From Rhodobacter aestuarii (GTDB taxonomy: Bacteria; Pseudomonadota; Alphaproteobacteria; Rhodobacterales; Rhodobacteraceae), in assembly GCF_900156655.1 (NCBI RefSeq), contig NZ_FTOG01000013.1:1-64000 (forward strand): a stretch of 64,000 bases of DNA, in the 5' to 3' direction. The notes under the pieces are model-generated. The model searched no databases. It was not told where the DNA came from and was given only the letters and a program-made list of their open reading frames with translations. Made by a program: the position numbers and the translations under genes. Positions 33,410-43,321 of this stretch are shown here, piece after piece (position 1 is the stretch's first letter; each line of letters begins with the position of its first letter).

Positions 33410-36313
33410 TTAGCCCAGCACATCATTGCAGCGTTTGCAGGTATGCGGATGCGCATGGCTGCCGACATCGGGCAGGATCTTCCAGCAGCGCTCGCATTTC
33501 TCGCCCTCAGCCGTTTCAAAGACCACTGCAATGCCCGGCACTTCGGGCAGGCGGAAGGCTTCGGACGGGGCCGCATCGTTGGTGAGCGACAGATCCGAGG
33601 TGATGCAGATATCGGCAAAATCGACCGATTTCAGCGCCGCTTCCAGCGCGGCATCTTCCACATGCACCACGGGCGCGGCTTCAAGGCTGGCGCCAATCAC
33701 CTTGGCGGTGCGCTGCACTTCCAATGCGGCGGTCACGGCACGGCGGGCGCGGCGGATGCCGTCCCATTTCGTGGCCAGTTCCGGTGCGAGCCATGCGGCG
33801 GGCGTTTCGGCGAAGTCTTCGAGATGGACCGAGTTCGTTTCTCCGGGGAAGCGGCTCAGCCAGACATCTTCCATCGTGAAAGGCAGCATTGGCGCGAGCC
33901 ATTTCGTCAGGCGATGGAACAGCAGATCCAGCACCGTGCGCGCGGCACGGCGGCGCATGCTGTCCGCCCCGTCGCAATAAAGCGCGTCTTTGCGGATGTC
34001 GAAATAGAAGGCCGAAAGCTCCACCGTGCAGAAGGTGAAGAGCGTCTGGAACACGCCTTGGAAATCGTAAGCCGTGTAGCCTTTGCGCACGGCTTCATCC
34101 AATTCCGCCAAGCGGTGCAGCACCCACCGCTCCAACTCCGGCATTTCTTCCGGGGCGACCGCTTCCGCCTCGCTGTAGCCCGCAAGCGCGCCCAGCATGA
34201 AGCGCAGCGTGTTGCGCAGGCGGCGGTAGCTGTCGGCGGTGCCTTTCAGGATCTCTTTGCCGATCCGCAGATCGACCGTGTAATCCGATTGCGCCACCCA
34301 AAGCCGCAAGATGTCGGCGCCATATTGGCCGATCACATCGGCGGGCGCGACGGTGTTGCCGAGCGATTTGGACATTTTCATGCCCTTTTCATCCAGCGTG
34401 AAACCGTGGGTCAGCACGCCCCGATAGGGCGCGCGGCCCTTGGTGGCGCAGGCTTGCAGCATCGAGGAATGGAACCAGCCGCGGTGTTGGTCGGTGCCTT
34501 CCAAGTAAAGGTCCGCAATGCCATCGGCGGTGCCATCTTCGCGGTCGCGCAGCACAAAGGCATGGGTCGAGCCAGAATCGAACCACACGTCGAGCACGTC
34601 AAAAACTTGGGTGTAGTCTGCCGGATCAACGATGCCGTCGAGCATCTTTTCTTTGAAGCCTTCGGTGTACCAAACGTCCGCGCCCTCGGCCTCAAACGCG
34701 GCGGAGATGCGGGCGTTGACCTCGGCGTTGCGCAGCAGGAAGTCTGCATCGGTCGGTTTCGCGCCGACTTTGGTGAAGCAGGTGAGCGGCACGCCCCAAG
34801 CGCGTTGACGGCTCAGCACCCAGTCGGGCCGCGACTCGATCATCGAATAAAGCCGGTTGCGCCCGGTGACCGGGGTCCATTGCACCAGTTCGTCGATGGA
34901 TTTGAGCGCGCGGGCGCGGATCGTTTCGCCATAGGTATCCATCCCGTCTTCCAGCTTCACGTCGATGGCGGCAAACCACTGCGGCGTGTTGCGGAAGATC
35001 AGCGGCGCTTTGGAGCGCCACGAATGCGGGTAAGAGTGCTTCAATTTGCCCTTGGCCAAAAGCGCGCCTTGAGCGTGCAGCGCCTTGATGTTGGACACGT
35101 TGGCCGGGCCTTCTTTGCCATCGGGCTGGATGATCGTTTGCCCGCCAAAAACGGGCAGATCGGCACGATAGGACCCATCGGGTTCGACGTTATAGGTCAT
35201 CGGCAGGCCGAATTTCAGGCCAAGCTGATAGTCGTCATCACCGTGGCTTGGCGCGGTATGCACAAAGCCCGTGCCCGCATCATCGGTCACATGATCGCCC
35301 GGCAGCATCGGCACGTCGAAGTCCCACTCGCCATTGCCGCCTTCGATGCCGGCATAGGGGTGGGCCAGTTGCACGCCTTCAAATTCCGAAACCGGCACAT
35401 CGCGCAACCGGCGATACATGGTTTCATCCAGCTTCGCGGCAGCCATCACTTGGGTGGCCAAAGCATCGGCCAGCACAAGGTATTCGCCGATCACCGCGGT
35501 GCTGTTTTCGGGGCGCCCCGTGACCTCGTAAAGGCCATAGGCGATGCCCGGGCCATAGGCGACGGCGCGGTTTTGCGGGATCGTCCAAGGCGTGGTGGTC
35601 CAGATCACCACTTTCGCGCCATCCAGCCCGTTGCGCGGTTTAAACCGCACCCAGATCGTGTGGCTGGTGTGGTCGTGATATTCCACTTCCGCCTCGGCCA
35701 GCGCGGTCTTTTCAACCGGCGACCACATCACGGGTTTTGAACCCTGATAGAGCGCGCCGTTCATGAGCAGTTTCATGAACTCTTCCGCGATCACCGCCTC
35801 CGAGTGGTAATCCATCGTCAGATAGGGCTTTTCCCATTTGCCGGTGATGCCAAGGCGTTTGAATTCCTCGCGCTGGATGTCGATCCAGCCCTCGGCAAAG
35901 CGGCGGCATTCTTGGCGGAAGGCGACGGTATCCACGTCGTCTTTGTTTAGCCCTTTGGCGCGGTATTGTTCTTCGATTTTCCACTCGATCGGCAGGCCGT
36001 GGCAATCCCAGCCGGGCACATAGCGGCTGTCTTTGCCCATCATCTGCTGCGAGCGCACGATGAAGTCTTTGAGGATTTTGTTCAGCGCGTGGCCGATGTG
36101 CAGATGGCCGTTAGCATAGGGAGGGCCATCATGCAGCACGAAAGAGGGACGGCCCGCTTTTTCGCGCAGGCGGTCGTAGATGCCGATTTTCGCCCAACGG
36201 TCGAGCCAGTCCGGCTCGCGCGAAGGCAGGTTCGCGCGCATCGGAAATTCGGTTTCGGGCAGAAAGACGGTGTCGCGGTAATCGACGGTATTTTCGGGCG
36301 TGTCGGCGCTCAT
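33410..36313 (-). CDS. ileS: isoleucine-tRNA ligase
   Basis: A 967-residue class I aminoacyl-tRNA synthetase. The HIGH motif appears as NGHLHIGHALNK and the KMSKS motif as MKMSKSLGNTV; the editing domain lies between them, and the C-terminal zinc ribbon is CERCWKILPDVGSH...CKRC. The start MSADTPENTVDYRDTVFLPETEFP fits the family; an in-frame ATG 19 codons upstream is possible but adds an atypical tail. Neither start has a strong ribosome binding site. Confidence 0.96.
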   Translation of the reverse strand: MSADTPENTVDYRDTVFLPETEFPMRANLPSREPDWLDRWAKIGIYDRLREKAGRPSFVLHDGPPYANGHLHIGHALNKILKDFIVRSQQMMGKDSRYVPGWDCHGLPIEWKIEEQYRAKGLNKDDVDTVAFRQECRRFAEGWIDIQREEFKRLGITGKWEKPYLTMDYHSEAVIAEEFMKLLMNGALYQGSKPVMWSPVEKTALAEAEVEYHDHTSHTIWVRFKPRNGLDGAKVVIWTTTPWTIPQNRAVAYGPGIAYGLYEVTGRPENSTAVIGEYLVLADALATQVMAAAKLDETMYRRLRDVPVSEFEGVQLAHPYAGIEGGNGEWDFDVPMLPGDHVTDDAGTGFVHTAPSHGDDDYQLGLKFGLPMTYNVEPDGSYRADLPVFGGQTIIQPDGKEGPANVSNIKALHAQGALLAKGKLKHSYPHSWRSKAPLIFRNTPQWFAAIDVKLEDGMDTYGETIRARALKSIDELVQWTPVTGRNRLYSMIESRPDWVLSRQRAWGVPLTCFTKVGAKPTDADFLLRNAEVNARISAAFEAEGADVWYTEGFKEKMLDGIVDPADYTQVFDVLDVWFDSGSTHAFVLRDREDGTADGIADLYLEGTDQHRGWFHSSMLQACATKGRAPYRGVLTHGFTLDEKGMKMSKSLGNTVAPADVIGQYGADILRLWVAQSDYTVDLRIGKEILKGTADSYRRLRNTLRFMLGALAGYSEAEAVAPEEMPELERWVLHRLAELDEAVRKGYTAYDFQGVFQTLFTFCTVELSAFYFDIRKDALYCDGADSMRRRAARTVLDLLFHRLTKWLAPMLPFTMEDVWLSRFPGETNSVHLEDFAETPAAWLAPELATKWDGIRRARRAVTAALEVQRTAKVIGASLEAAPVVHVEDAALEAALKSVDFADICITSDLSLTNDAAPSEAFRLPEVPGIAVVFETAEGEKCERCWKILPDVGSHAHPHTCKRCNDVLG

Positions 36314-36548
36314 CTCATATCCATTCAGGCTGGAGGGGGCGCTTTGTGCGCCCGGGGCTTGGTCTTGCATACTCCCGGCAACCCTGACGCGTCAGAGCGC
36401 CGGGCCGGTAATTCGATGTATGAAGCAAAGCCCGGTCATGGGCGCGTTATAGGCGCGCGCTACAGGGCGGGCAAGCGCGAAGGGGGCCACAGTGCCTTGC
36501 CATTGTGGGCAAAAAGACGATGATCCGAGCCAAAGAAGGAGCAGGGGC

Positions 36549-38117
36549 ATGGGTGAGCCGGAAATGACCGATCTTTTTGTGATCGGCGGCGGGGTAAACG
36601 GATGCGGTATTGCCCGCGATGCGGCGGGGCGGGGGCTGAGCGTTACACTGGCCGAGCAAGGCGATTTGGCGCAGGGCACGTCTTCTGCCTCCTCCAAGCT
36701 GTTTCATGGCGGGCTGCGCTATCTGGAATATCTGGATTTCAAACTGGTGCGGGAGGCTTTGGCCGAACGGGAACTGCTTTTGAAAGCGATGCCGCATATC
36801 GCTTGGCCGATGCGCTTTGTGCTGCCCTATGACCCGGCGATGCGGTTTGAAAAGGGCTCGCCTGTCAGCAAATGGTTGGGTCGGGTTGCGCCGTGGTGGC
36901 GGGGCCGGCGCCCGGCATGGCTGATCCGGCTGGGGTTGTTTCTTTATGACCATATGGGCGGCAAGCATGATCTGCCCCGTACCGAGCGGTTGGATCTGCG
37001 CAAGGGCAAGGCGAGCCGCAAGCATGAAAGTTGGGGGCTGAAGCCGCAGTTTCGCAAAGGCTGGGAATATTCCGATGCTTGGGTCGATGATGCCCGGTTG
37101 GTCGTGCTCAATGCCCGCGATGCGGCGGCGCGTGGGGCCAAAGTGCTGACCCGCACCAAAGTGGTGGCGGCGAAACGGCAAGGCGATCATTGGGAGGTCA
37201 CGACTGAGGGGCCTAAGGGCCAAGTGGTCCACCATGCCAAAGGGCTGGTGAATGCCGCTGGCCCTTGGGTGGATGCGGTCACGCACGGCCCGCTTGCCCA
37301 TCAAGGCGCGGCGCATGTGCGTTTGGTGCGGGGCGCGCATATCGTCACCAAAAAGCTGTTCGCCCATGATCGCGCGCTGTTTTTGCAAGGGCCGGATGGG
37401 CGGATCATCTTCCTTTTGCCGTTTGAGCAGGATTTCACCCTGATCGGCACCACGGAGGCCGCGCAGACGACCCCGCCGGAAACGGCGCATTGCACGGAAG
37501 CCGAGCGGGATTATCTGATCAACTTCGCCAATCACTACCTCGAAACGCCGATCTCGGCTGAGGATGTGGTGTGGTCTTTTGCTGGGGTGCGCCCGCTTTA
37601 TGATGATGGCACGGCTTCGGCCACCGCTGCCACGCGCGATTATGTGCTGCAGCTAGAGGCCGAAGGCGCGCCGCTCCTCACTATCTATGGCGGCAAAATC
37701 ACCACCTATCGGCATTTGGCGCAAGCGGCGGTGGATAAGCTTGCCACCTACTTCCCGAAAGCTCAGTCCGCTTGGACGGCGGGGGCTCCGCTGCCCGGGG
37801 GCGATTTTGGCTATGGGGCCCGCGCGCTGACCGAACGGATCCGGGTCCGCTATCGTTTCTTGGGCGAGGCGCGGGCGTTGCGGATGGCCCATGCTTACGG
37901 CACCGAAGTGTTTGAGGTGCTGGGCGAGGCAAACCGTGCCCCCGACCTTGGCCGCGATTTTGGTGCGGGCCTGACCGAGGTGGAGCTGCGCTGGCTGATC
38001 GCGCGTGAGTGGGCGCAAACCGCAGAAGATGTTGTTTGGCGGCGCACCAAGCTGGGGCTTCGGATGACGGCAGAAGAGATTGCCGCGCTTGATGAATGGA
38101 TGCAGCAACAGATTTAA
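36549..38117 (+). CDS. glpD: glycerol-3-phosphate dehydrogenase (FAD, aerobic)
   Basis: A 522-residue membrane-associated flavoenzyme that oxidises sn-glycerol-3-phosphate to dihydroxyacetone phosphate and passes electrons to ubiquinone. The FAD motif is [21 protein letters not shown], followed by the family signature [14 protein letters not shown], with the [14 protein letters not shown] motif in the C-terminal part. The ATG at 36549 is preceded by AAGGAGCAGG. glpK follows after 10 bases, so glycerol kinase and dehydrogenase form a catabolic operon. Confidence 0.95.
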   Translation: MGEPEMTDLFVIGGGVNGCGIARDAAGRGLSVTLAEQGDLAQGTSSASSKLFHGGLRYLEYLDFKLVREALAERELLLKAMPHIAWPMRFVLPYDPAMRFEKGSPVSKWLGRVAPWWRGRRPAWLIRLGLFLYDHMGGKHDLPRTERLDLRKGKASRKHESWGLKPQFRKGWEYSDAWVDDARLVVLNARDAAARGAKVLTRTKVVAAKRQGDHWEVTTEGPKGQVVHHAKGLVNAAGPWVDAVTHGPLAHQGAAHVRLVRGAHIVTKKLFAHDRALFLQGPDGRIIFLLPFEQDFTLIGTTEAAQTTPPETAHCTEAERDYLINFANHYLETPISAEDVVWSFAGVRPLYDDGTASATAATRDYVLQLEAEGAPLLTIYGGKITTYRHLAQAAVDKLATYFPKAQSAWTAGAPLPGGDFGYGARALTERIRVRYRFLGEARALRMAHAYGTEVFEVLGEANRAPDLGRDFGAGLTEVELRWLIAREWAQTAEDVVWRRTKLGLRMTAEEIAALDEWMQQQI

Positions 38118-38127
38118 GGGGGCGGCG

Positions 38128-39612
38128 ATGACGCATATTTTGGCGATTGACCAAGGCACGACCTCGACCCGCGCGATTATCTTTGACGAGGGCCTGCGCG
38201 TTCAGGCCGTCGCACAAGAGGAATTCGCGCAGATCTACCCCGCCCCCGGTTGGGTGGAGCATGACCCGGAGGTGATCTGGCAAACCGTTCTGTCGACGGT
38301 GCGGGGCGCGTTGGCCAAAGCGGGGCTCGCCGCAAGCGATATTGCGGCGCTTGGCATCACCAACCAGCGCGAAACCACGGTGGTTTGGGATCGCGCCACG
38401 GGCGAGGCCATCCACAATGCCATCGTCTGGCAAGACCGCCGTACCGCGGAAACCTGCGCCAGTTTGCGTGCGAGCGGGCATGAGCCGCGCATCACCGATA
38501 AAACCGGTCTGCTGCTCGACCCGTATTTCTCTGCCACCAAAGTTGCTTGGCTGTTGGACAATGTGCCGGGCGCGCGGGAGAAAGCGCTGCGCGGCGAGTT
38601 GGCCTTTGGCACGATTGACAGCTTCCTGATTTGGCGGCTGACCGGTGGCCAGCGCCATGTGACCGATGCCACCAATGCCGCGCGCACGCTGCTTTACGAT
38701 ATTGGCGCGAATGCTTGGGACAGCGAGATTTGTGCGCTCCTCAATATCCCGATGAGTCTCTTGCCCGAGGTGAAAGACTGCGCCGATGATTTTGGCGCAA
38801 CAGATGCGGCCCTGTTTGGTGCGGAAATCCCGATCCTTGGCGTTGCGGGCGATCAGCAGGCCGCGACCGTGGGGCAGGCCTGTTTCACGCCGGGGATGCT
38901 CAAATCCACCTATGGGACGGGGTGCTTTGCGCTGTTGAACACCGGGGGCGAGCGGGTGGCCTCACAAAATCGGCTGCTCACCACCATTGCTTACAGGCTA
39001 AATGGCGAAACCACCTATGCGCTGGAAGGCTCGATCTTCATTGCAGGCGCAGTGGTGCAATGGCTGCGCGATGGGCTGAAGATCATTGCCCAAGCGAGCG
39101 AAACCCAGCCTTTGGCCGAACAGGCAGAGGCGGCGCAGGGCTTGGTGATGGTGCCCGCCTTCACCGGGCTGGGGGCACCCTATTGGAACCCAGATTGCCG
39201 GGGCGCGATTTTTGGGCTTACCCGCAATTCTGGCCCCGCCGAATTTGCCCGTGCGGCGCTTGAAAGTGTGGGCCTGCAAACCCGCGATTTGTTGGAGGCG
39301 ATGCGGGCCGATTGGGGCACGGCGGCTGAGGGTGTGCTACGTGTCGATGGGGGCATGGTGTCCAGCGATTGGACGATGCAGTTTTTGGCCGATATTTTGG
39401 GCGCGCCGGTGGATCGCCCCGTGGTGACCGAAACCACAGCTTTGGGTGCGGCTTATCTGGCGGGGCTTCAGGCGGGCATTTGCCCGCCACCCGCAGAATT
39501 TGCCGAAAGCTGGGCGCTTGAGACGCGCTTCACCCCGCAAATGCCGCGGGGCGAGCGCAACGCCAAATATGCGCGCTGGCAGCGGGCGGTGCAGGCGGCG
39601 ATGGCGGTCTAA
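38128..39612 (+). CDS. glpK: glycerol kinase
   Basis: A 494-residue FGGY-family kinase that phosphorylates glycerol to glycerol-3-phosphate. Conserved blocks are [53 protein letters not shown] and [20 protein letters not shown]. The real start is the ATG at 38128 after AAGGGGG; the longer frame overlaps glpD. The glpFT or ABC uptake genes are not in view. Confidence 0.96.
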   Translation: MTHILAIDQGTTSTRAIIFDEGLRVQAVAQEEFAQIYPAPGWVEHDPEVIWQTVLSTVRGALAKAGLAASDIAALGITNQRETTVVWDRATGEAIHNAIVWQDRRTAETCASLRASGHEPRITDKTGLLLDPYFSATKVAWLLDNVPGAREKALRGELAFGTIDSFLIWRLTGGQRHVTDATNAARTLLYDIGANAWDSEICALLNIPMSLLPEVKDCADDFGATDAALFGAEIPILGVAGDQQAATVGQACFTPGMLKSTYGTGCFALLNTGGERVASQNRLLTTIAYRLNGETTYALEGSIFIAGAVVQWLRDGLKIIAQASETQPLAEQAEAAQGLVMVPAFTGLGAPYWNPDCRGAIFGLTRNSGPAEFARAALESVGLQTRDLLEAMRADWGTAAEGVLRVDGGMVSSDWTMQFLADILGAPVDRPVVTETTALGAAYLAGLQAGICPPPAEFAESWALETRFTPQMPRGERNAKYARWQRAVQAAMAV

Positions 39613-39681
39613 CACCGTCGGCCCGGATTTGATCTTGGCGCGGCAATGGCTTACGCTGCCGCGCAGCAAAAGGGGGATGCG

Positions 39682-40335
39682 ATGCGCGAAGCAATGGAAA
39701 TGCCGGGGCCGGATGAAATTGCGGCGCTGTTCACTGGGGCGGATGGAAGCTACCGTTTCGCCCGCTGGGGCCGCCCGATCGTGCCAATTGTCTTTGGCGT
39801 CGATGCCGCGACGCTAACAGTGGTCAAGGGCGCGACCGAAGCGGTGGTGGCAATGGCCGGTGCGCGGATGGCCGAGACCGATATGGAAATCGGCGCGAAC
39901 CTGATGATCTTTTTCTTCCGGGATTGGCAGGAATTGCTGGAGGTGCCCAATCTCGATCAGATGATCGACGGGTTGCAAGATGTGGTCGCGCGTCTTGATG
40001 ATGCCGGGGCGAACCAATACCGCACCTTCCGCTTTGATAAAGACGGGGCGATCCGCGCCTGTTTTTGTTTCATCCGTATGGATGCTGCGCTGGATGAGGT
40101 TCCCGCCGATACGATTGCGCTGAATTTGGCGGTGCAGATGATCCTGACATGGGGCGACAAGGCGTTTGCGGGCCATGCGCCGCTGGCCCAAGCGCAAGGC
40201 GTGGCCGTGGTGCGCCCAGATGTGGCCGCCGTGATCCGCGCGGCCTATGACCCGGTAATGCCTGCCGTGGCGAATGATGCCAGTCACGCCTTGCGGTTGG
40301 CCGCGCGTGTCGCTGCCGGAGGGGCACAGGCATGA
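39682..40335 (+). CDS. conserved-looking unknown protein coupled to ybgC
   Basis: I do not recognise this 217-residue cytoplasmic protein (no signal peptide or clear membrane helix). It starts MREAMEMPGPDEIAALFTGAD after AAGGGGG; it has a mixed alpha/beta character, with ANLMIFFFRDWQELLEVPNL and FRFDKDGAIRACFCFIRM as probable core strands. Its TGA overlaps the ybgC ATG by four bases, so it is translated together with the first gene of the Tol-Pal cluster. Separation from glpK is 69 bases. A role related to Tol-Pal or envelope lipid turnover is contextual inference only. Confidence 0.75.
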   Translation: MREAMEMPGPDEIAALFTGADGSYRFARWGRPIVPIVFGVDAATLTVVKGATEAVVAMAGARMAETDMEIGANLMIFFFRDWQELLEVPNLDQMIDGLQDVVARLDDAGANQYRTFRFDKDGAIRACFCFIRMDAALDEVPADTIALNLAVQMILTWGDKAFAGHAPLAQAQGVAVVRPDVAAVIRAAYDPVMPAVANDASHALRLAARVAAGGAQA

Positions 40336-40733
40336 CGCATAGTTTTCCAATCCGCGTTTATTACGAAGACACCGATCTTGCGGGCATTGTCTATTACGCG
40401 AACTATCTAAAGTTCATCGAACGGGGGCGCAGCGAATGGGTCCGCGCGCTGGGCGTCGATCAAGTGGCGATGAAGCGCGACCATGGGCTGGTGTTTGCGG
40501 TGCGTCGGGTGGAGGCAGATTACCTCAAGCCCGCAAAATTCGATGATGAGCTGACCGTCAGCACCGAATTGGTGGCCGAAACTGGGGCGCGGATCGTGGT
40601 GGAGCAAGTGGTTTGGCGCGCGGGCGAGAAGCTTTTTGCCGCCACCGTCACGCTTGTTTGCCTCACCGAGGCGGGCGCGGCTGCGCGGCTTCCTGCCGAT
40701 GTGCGGCGGAAAATCGCTCCGCCACTGCATTAA
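40332..40733 (+). CDS. ybgC: Tol-Pal-associated acyl-CoA thioesterase YbgC
   Basis: A 133-residue hotdog-fold thioesterase. The active-site Asp is in YYEDTDLAGIVYYANYLKFIERGRSEWVR, the YbgC signature. It hydrolyses short-chain acyl-CoA or acyl-ACP and lies at the head of tol-pal in most proteobacteria; its exact role there is unsettled. It is 122 bases upstream of tolQ, with a small hairpin in between. Confidence 0.94.
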   Translation: MTHSFPIRVYYEDTDLAGIVYYANYLKFIERGRSEWVRALGVDQVAMKRDHGLVFAVRRVEADYLKPAKFDDELTVSTELVAETGARIVVEQVVWRAGEKLFAATVTLVCLTEAGAAARLPADVRRKIAPPLH

Positions 40734-40752
40734 GCCTCCGAAACTGAGGCTT
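40732..40752 (+). terminator. small hairpin between ybgC and tolQ
   Basis: Perfect 7-bp stem AAGCCTC / GAGGCTT around CGAAACT, beginning in the ybgC stop codon. There is no U-tract, so it may be an mRNA-processing or partial termination signal rather than a true terminator. Confidence 0.35.
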
Positions 40753-40855
40753 CGCGGCGCAAAATGACGGAGTTGTTATAGCGTCTGCCCTCAATATCCG
40801 GTAGAATCACTGCTAATGAGGCCCGACAACGTGGCCCGTATGAGAGCAGTGACCC

Positions 40856-41551
40856 ATGGACCAGCAAACCCTTGCGATGGCGCAAGAGATGGATTTCTCT
40901 TTGCTTGCGCTTTTTCTGCGCGCCTCGCTGACCGTTAAACTTGTGATGATCGTTCTGACCTTTGCCAGCTTCTGGTCTTGGTCGATCATGATCCGCAAAT
41001 ACATCTCCTTCCGTGCCGCGCGCGCCGAGGCGGAGGCTTTTGACCGCGCCTTTTGGTCGGGCGAGCCTTTGGATGAACTCTTTGACCAAATCGGCCCCGC
41101 GCCCGAAGGGGCGAGCCAGCGCATCTTTGCCGCGGGCATGTTGGAATGGCGCCGCAGCCACCGCCATGATGGCGAGCTGATCACCGGTGCGCAGGCCCGC
41201 ATTGAACGCTCGATGGATGTGGCGATTGCGAAAGAGGGCGAGGCGCTGAACGGCGGGCTATCCTTCCTTGCGACCGTTGGCTCCACCGCGCCGTTCATCG
41301 GCCTTTTCGGGACCGTTTGGGGGATCAAGGTCGCCTTTGAGCAGATCGCGATTTCGCAAAACACCTCGCTCGCGGTTGTCGCGCCGGGGATTTCGGAGGC
41401 GCTTGTCGCCACGGCGATCGGCCTTGTGGCCGCTATCCCGGCGGTGGTGGCCTATAACAAGTTTTCGTCCGATGCCGACAAGATCACCTCGGGCTATGAG
41501 GCCTTCGCCGACGAGTTTTCGACCATCCTTTCGCGCCAGTTGGACGCCTGA
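40856..41551 (+). CDS. tolQ: Tol-Pal system proton-channel subunit TolQ
   Basis: A 231-residue inner-membrane protein of the MotA/TolQ/ExbB family, forming with TolR the proton-driven motor that energises TolA. Three hydrophobic helices are visible (about residues 20-42, 133-155 and 172-195); the latter two include FLATVGSTAPFIGLFGTVWGI and ALVATAIGLVAAIPAVVAYN. Confidence 0.96.
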   Translation: MDQQTLAMAQEMDFSLLALFLRASLTVKLVMIVLTFASFWSWSIMIRKYISFRAARAEAEAFDRAFWSGEPLDELFDQIGPAPEGASQRIFAAGMLEWRRSHRHDGELITGAQARIERSMDVAIAKEGEALNGGLSFLATVGSTAPFIGLFGTVWGIKVAFEQIAISQNTSLAVVAPGISEALVATAIGLVAAIPAVVAYNKFSSDADKITSGYEAFADEFSTILSRQLDA

Positions 41552-41554
41552 GCC

Positions 41555-42040
41555 ATGGGCGCGGGGGTCATGAAAAAGCACGGGGGCGCTGGGCGGCGTC
41601 GCCGGGGCGGGCGTGGCAAGCATTCGGTGATGGCCGAGATCAACGTTACGCCGATGGTCGATGTGATGTTGGTGCTGCTGATCATCTTTATGGTGGCTGC
41701 GCCGATGATGACGGTGGGTGTGCCGCTGGAACTGCCGAAAACCGCCGCCAAAGCCGTGCCGACCGAGCAAGAAGAACCGCTTGCCGTGTCGCTGCAACTC
41801 GATGGCACGGTTTCGTTGATGAACAGCGATGTGCCGGAAGAGGAATTGGTGGATCGGTTGCGGGCGATTGCGGCAGAGCGCGACAGCACCAAGGTCTATC
41901 TGCGCGCCGATGGTGGCATTGACTATGCGCGCGTCGTGCAGGTGATGGGGGCGCTCAATGCGGGCGGCTTCAACGATATCATTCTTGTCACCGACCCGGG
42001 CGGGCCGAGTTTGACGGGCAACGCTGCGGCGGGGAACTGA
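41555..42040 (+). CDS. tolR: Tol-Pal system proton-channel subunit TolR
   Basis: A 161-residue ExbD/TolR-family protein. A basic N terminus (GGAGRRRRGGRG) precedes MAEINVTPMVDVMLVLLIIFMV, where the Asp in the membrane helix is the proton-carrying residue. The periplasmic domain follows, ending in GGFNDIILVTDPGG. Three bases separate it from tolQ. Confidence 0.95.
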   Translation: MGAGVMKKHGGAGRRRRGGRGKHSVMAEINVTPMVDVMLVLLIIFMVAAPMMTVGVPLELPKTAAKAVPTEQEEPLAVSLQLDGTVSLMNSDVPEEELVDRLRAIAAERDSTKVYLRADGGIDYARVVQVMGALNAGGFNDIILVTDPGGPSLTGNAAAGN

Positions 42041-42048
42041 GGCGCATC

Positions 42049-43233
42049 ATGCGCATGGATCGGGCGGAAAGGATCGGCACGGGGGTCTCGGCGGCGCTGC
42101 ATATCGCGGTGATCGTCTGGGCGATCATTGGCACGTCTTTGTTTAAGCCCAAGCCCACTGAACCTGTTGAAATTAAACCTGCCGGAATGATTTCTGAGGC
42201 GGAGTTTGCCGCGCTGCAAGCTGCAGCGCCGAAGCCCGGTGAGGCTGCGCCCGCGCAACCCGAAGAACCTGCTGTGGCCGAACCCGCGCCCGAAGTGCCA
42301 AGCCCGGAGGCTGCGCCCGAAACGCCGCCCACGCCCGAGCCGCCGCCGGCCCCCGAGGCCGAGCCGATGCCGGATATGACGGACCTCACAGACCCCACGC
42401 CGCCGACCGAGGTGACGGAAGTGCCGCCCTCGATGATGCCGCCGGTCGAAGAGCCGCAAGATACCGAAGCACCGGAGTTTTCGCCCCGGCCCCGCCCGAA
42501 ACCGGCAAGCCGCGTCGCGCCAATACCTTCGGAAGCGCCGGAGCCGGATGCACGGGTTTCGCCCACGGCGGTCGCGGAAACCCGGCCTGACCCGGAGGCC
42601 GAACCCGAAGCGGTGCAAGAAGAGCCAACCGAAGAAGCTGCGCCGCCCGAGGCGACGACCGAGATTGTGACCGAGGCGACGGAAACCGAAGACCGCGCCA
42701 CGACCTCTGCTCCGCGCACGTCGCCGCGCCCGCGCGCCAAACCGCCCGTGCCGCGCCCGGCCCCGGTGCAAACGGCGCAGCCCGCGCAACCGGCTCGGCC
42801 TGCGCCTGCGGTGCCCGCTGATGCCGTCGCCGATGCGCTGGCCGAGGCTATGGGCGATGACCGCGGGGCCGAAGATAGCCCCGGCGGGCTTGGGATTGCC
42901 GCGAATGGGCCGCCTGTCACGGCGGGTGAGAAAGAGGCGCTGGTGGTGGATGTGAAGCAATGCTGGAACGTCGGCGCGCTATCTTCCGAAGCTTTGCGCA
43001 CCTCGGTCACGGTGCGGGTGGATATGGAACAAAATGCGCGCCCGATCATCGGCTCGATTCGTATGGTCGGCTATGAGGGCGGCTCGGAAGCGGCGGCCAA
43101 TCAAGCCTATGAAGCGGCGCGGCGCGCGATCATTCGCTGCGGTTCGGATGGGTTCCCGCTTCCGGCTGAGAAATACGGCTGGTGGCAGCAGATCGAGATT
43201 GTGTTTGATCCGTCTAAAATGCGGATGAAGTAA
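42049..43233 (+). CDS. tolA: Tol-Pal system energy-transducing protein TolA
   Basis: A 394-residue protein with one N-terminal membrane helix (about residues 11-29), a long Pro/Glu/Ala-rich periplasmic stalk (about 50-280), and a C-terminal TonB/TolA domain (about 295-392) with VVDVKQCWNVGALSSEALRTSV and the paired cysteines. The low-complexity, highly acidic-proline stalk replaces the helical Ala/Lys-rich stalk of E. coli TolA. GAGG precedes the ATG at 42049. It spans the periplasm to reach Pal and TolB. Confidence 0.9.
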   Translation: MRMDRAERIGTGVSAALHIAVIVWAIIGTSLFKPKPTEPVEIKPAGMISEAEFAALQAAAPKPGEAAPAQPEEPAVAEPAPEVPSPEAAPETPPTPEPPPAPEAEPMPDMTDLTDPTPPTEVTEVPPSMMPPVEEPQDTEAPEFSPRPRPKPASRVAPIPSEAPEPDARVSPTAVAETRPDPEAEPEAVQEEPTEEAAPPEATTEIVTEATETEDRATTSAPRTSPRPRAKPPVPRPAPVQTAQPAQPARPAPAVPADAVADALAEAMGDDRGAEDSPGGLGIAANGPPVTAGEKEALVVDVKQCWNVGALSSEALRTSVTVRVDMEQNARPIIGSIRMVGYEGGSEAAANQAYEAARRAIIRCGSDGFPLPAEKYGWWQQIEIVFDPSKMRMK

Positions 43234-43321
43234 GGCTAAGGGCGCGGTCAGGCGCTTGTGATACACAGCCTGAGCAAGAACAGGTTAGATAAGGGCAAAG
43301 CCCGACGACGAGGTGGGGAAG

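Noticed and set aside
33443-35740. 765-codon forward ORF opposite ileS
   Set aside because: Antisense shadow of a well-conserved synthetase gene.
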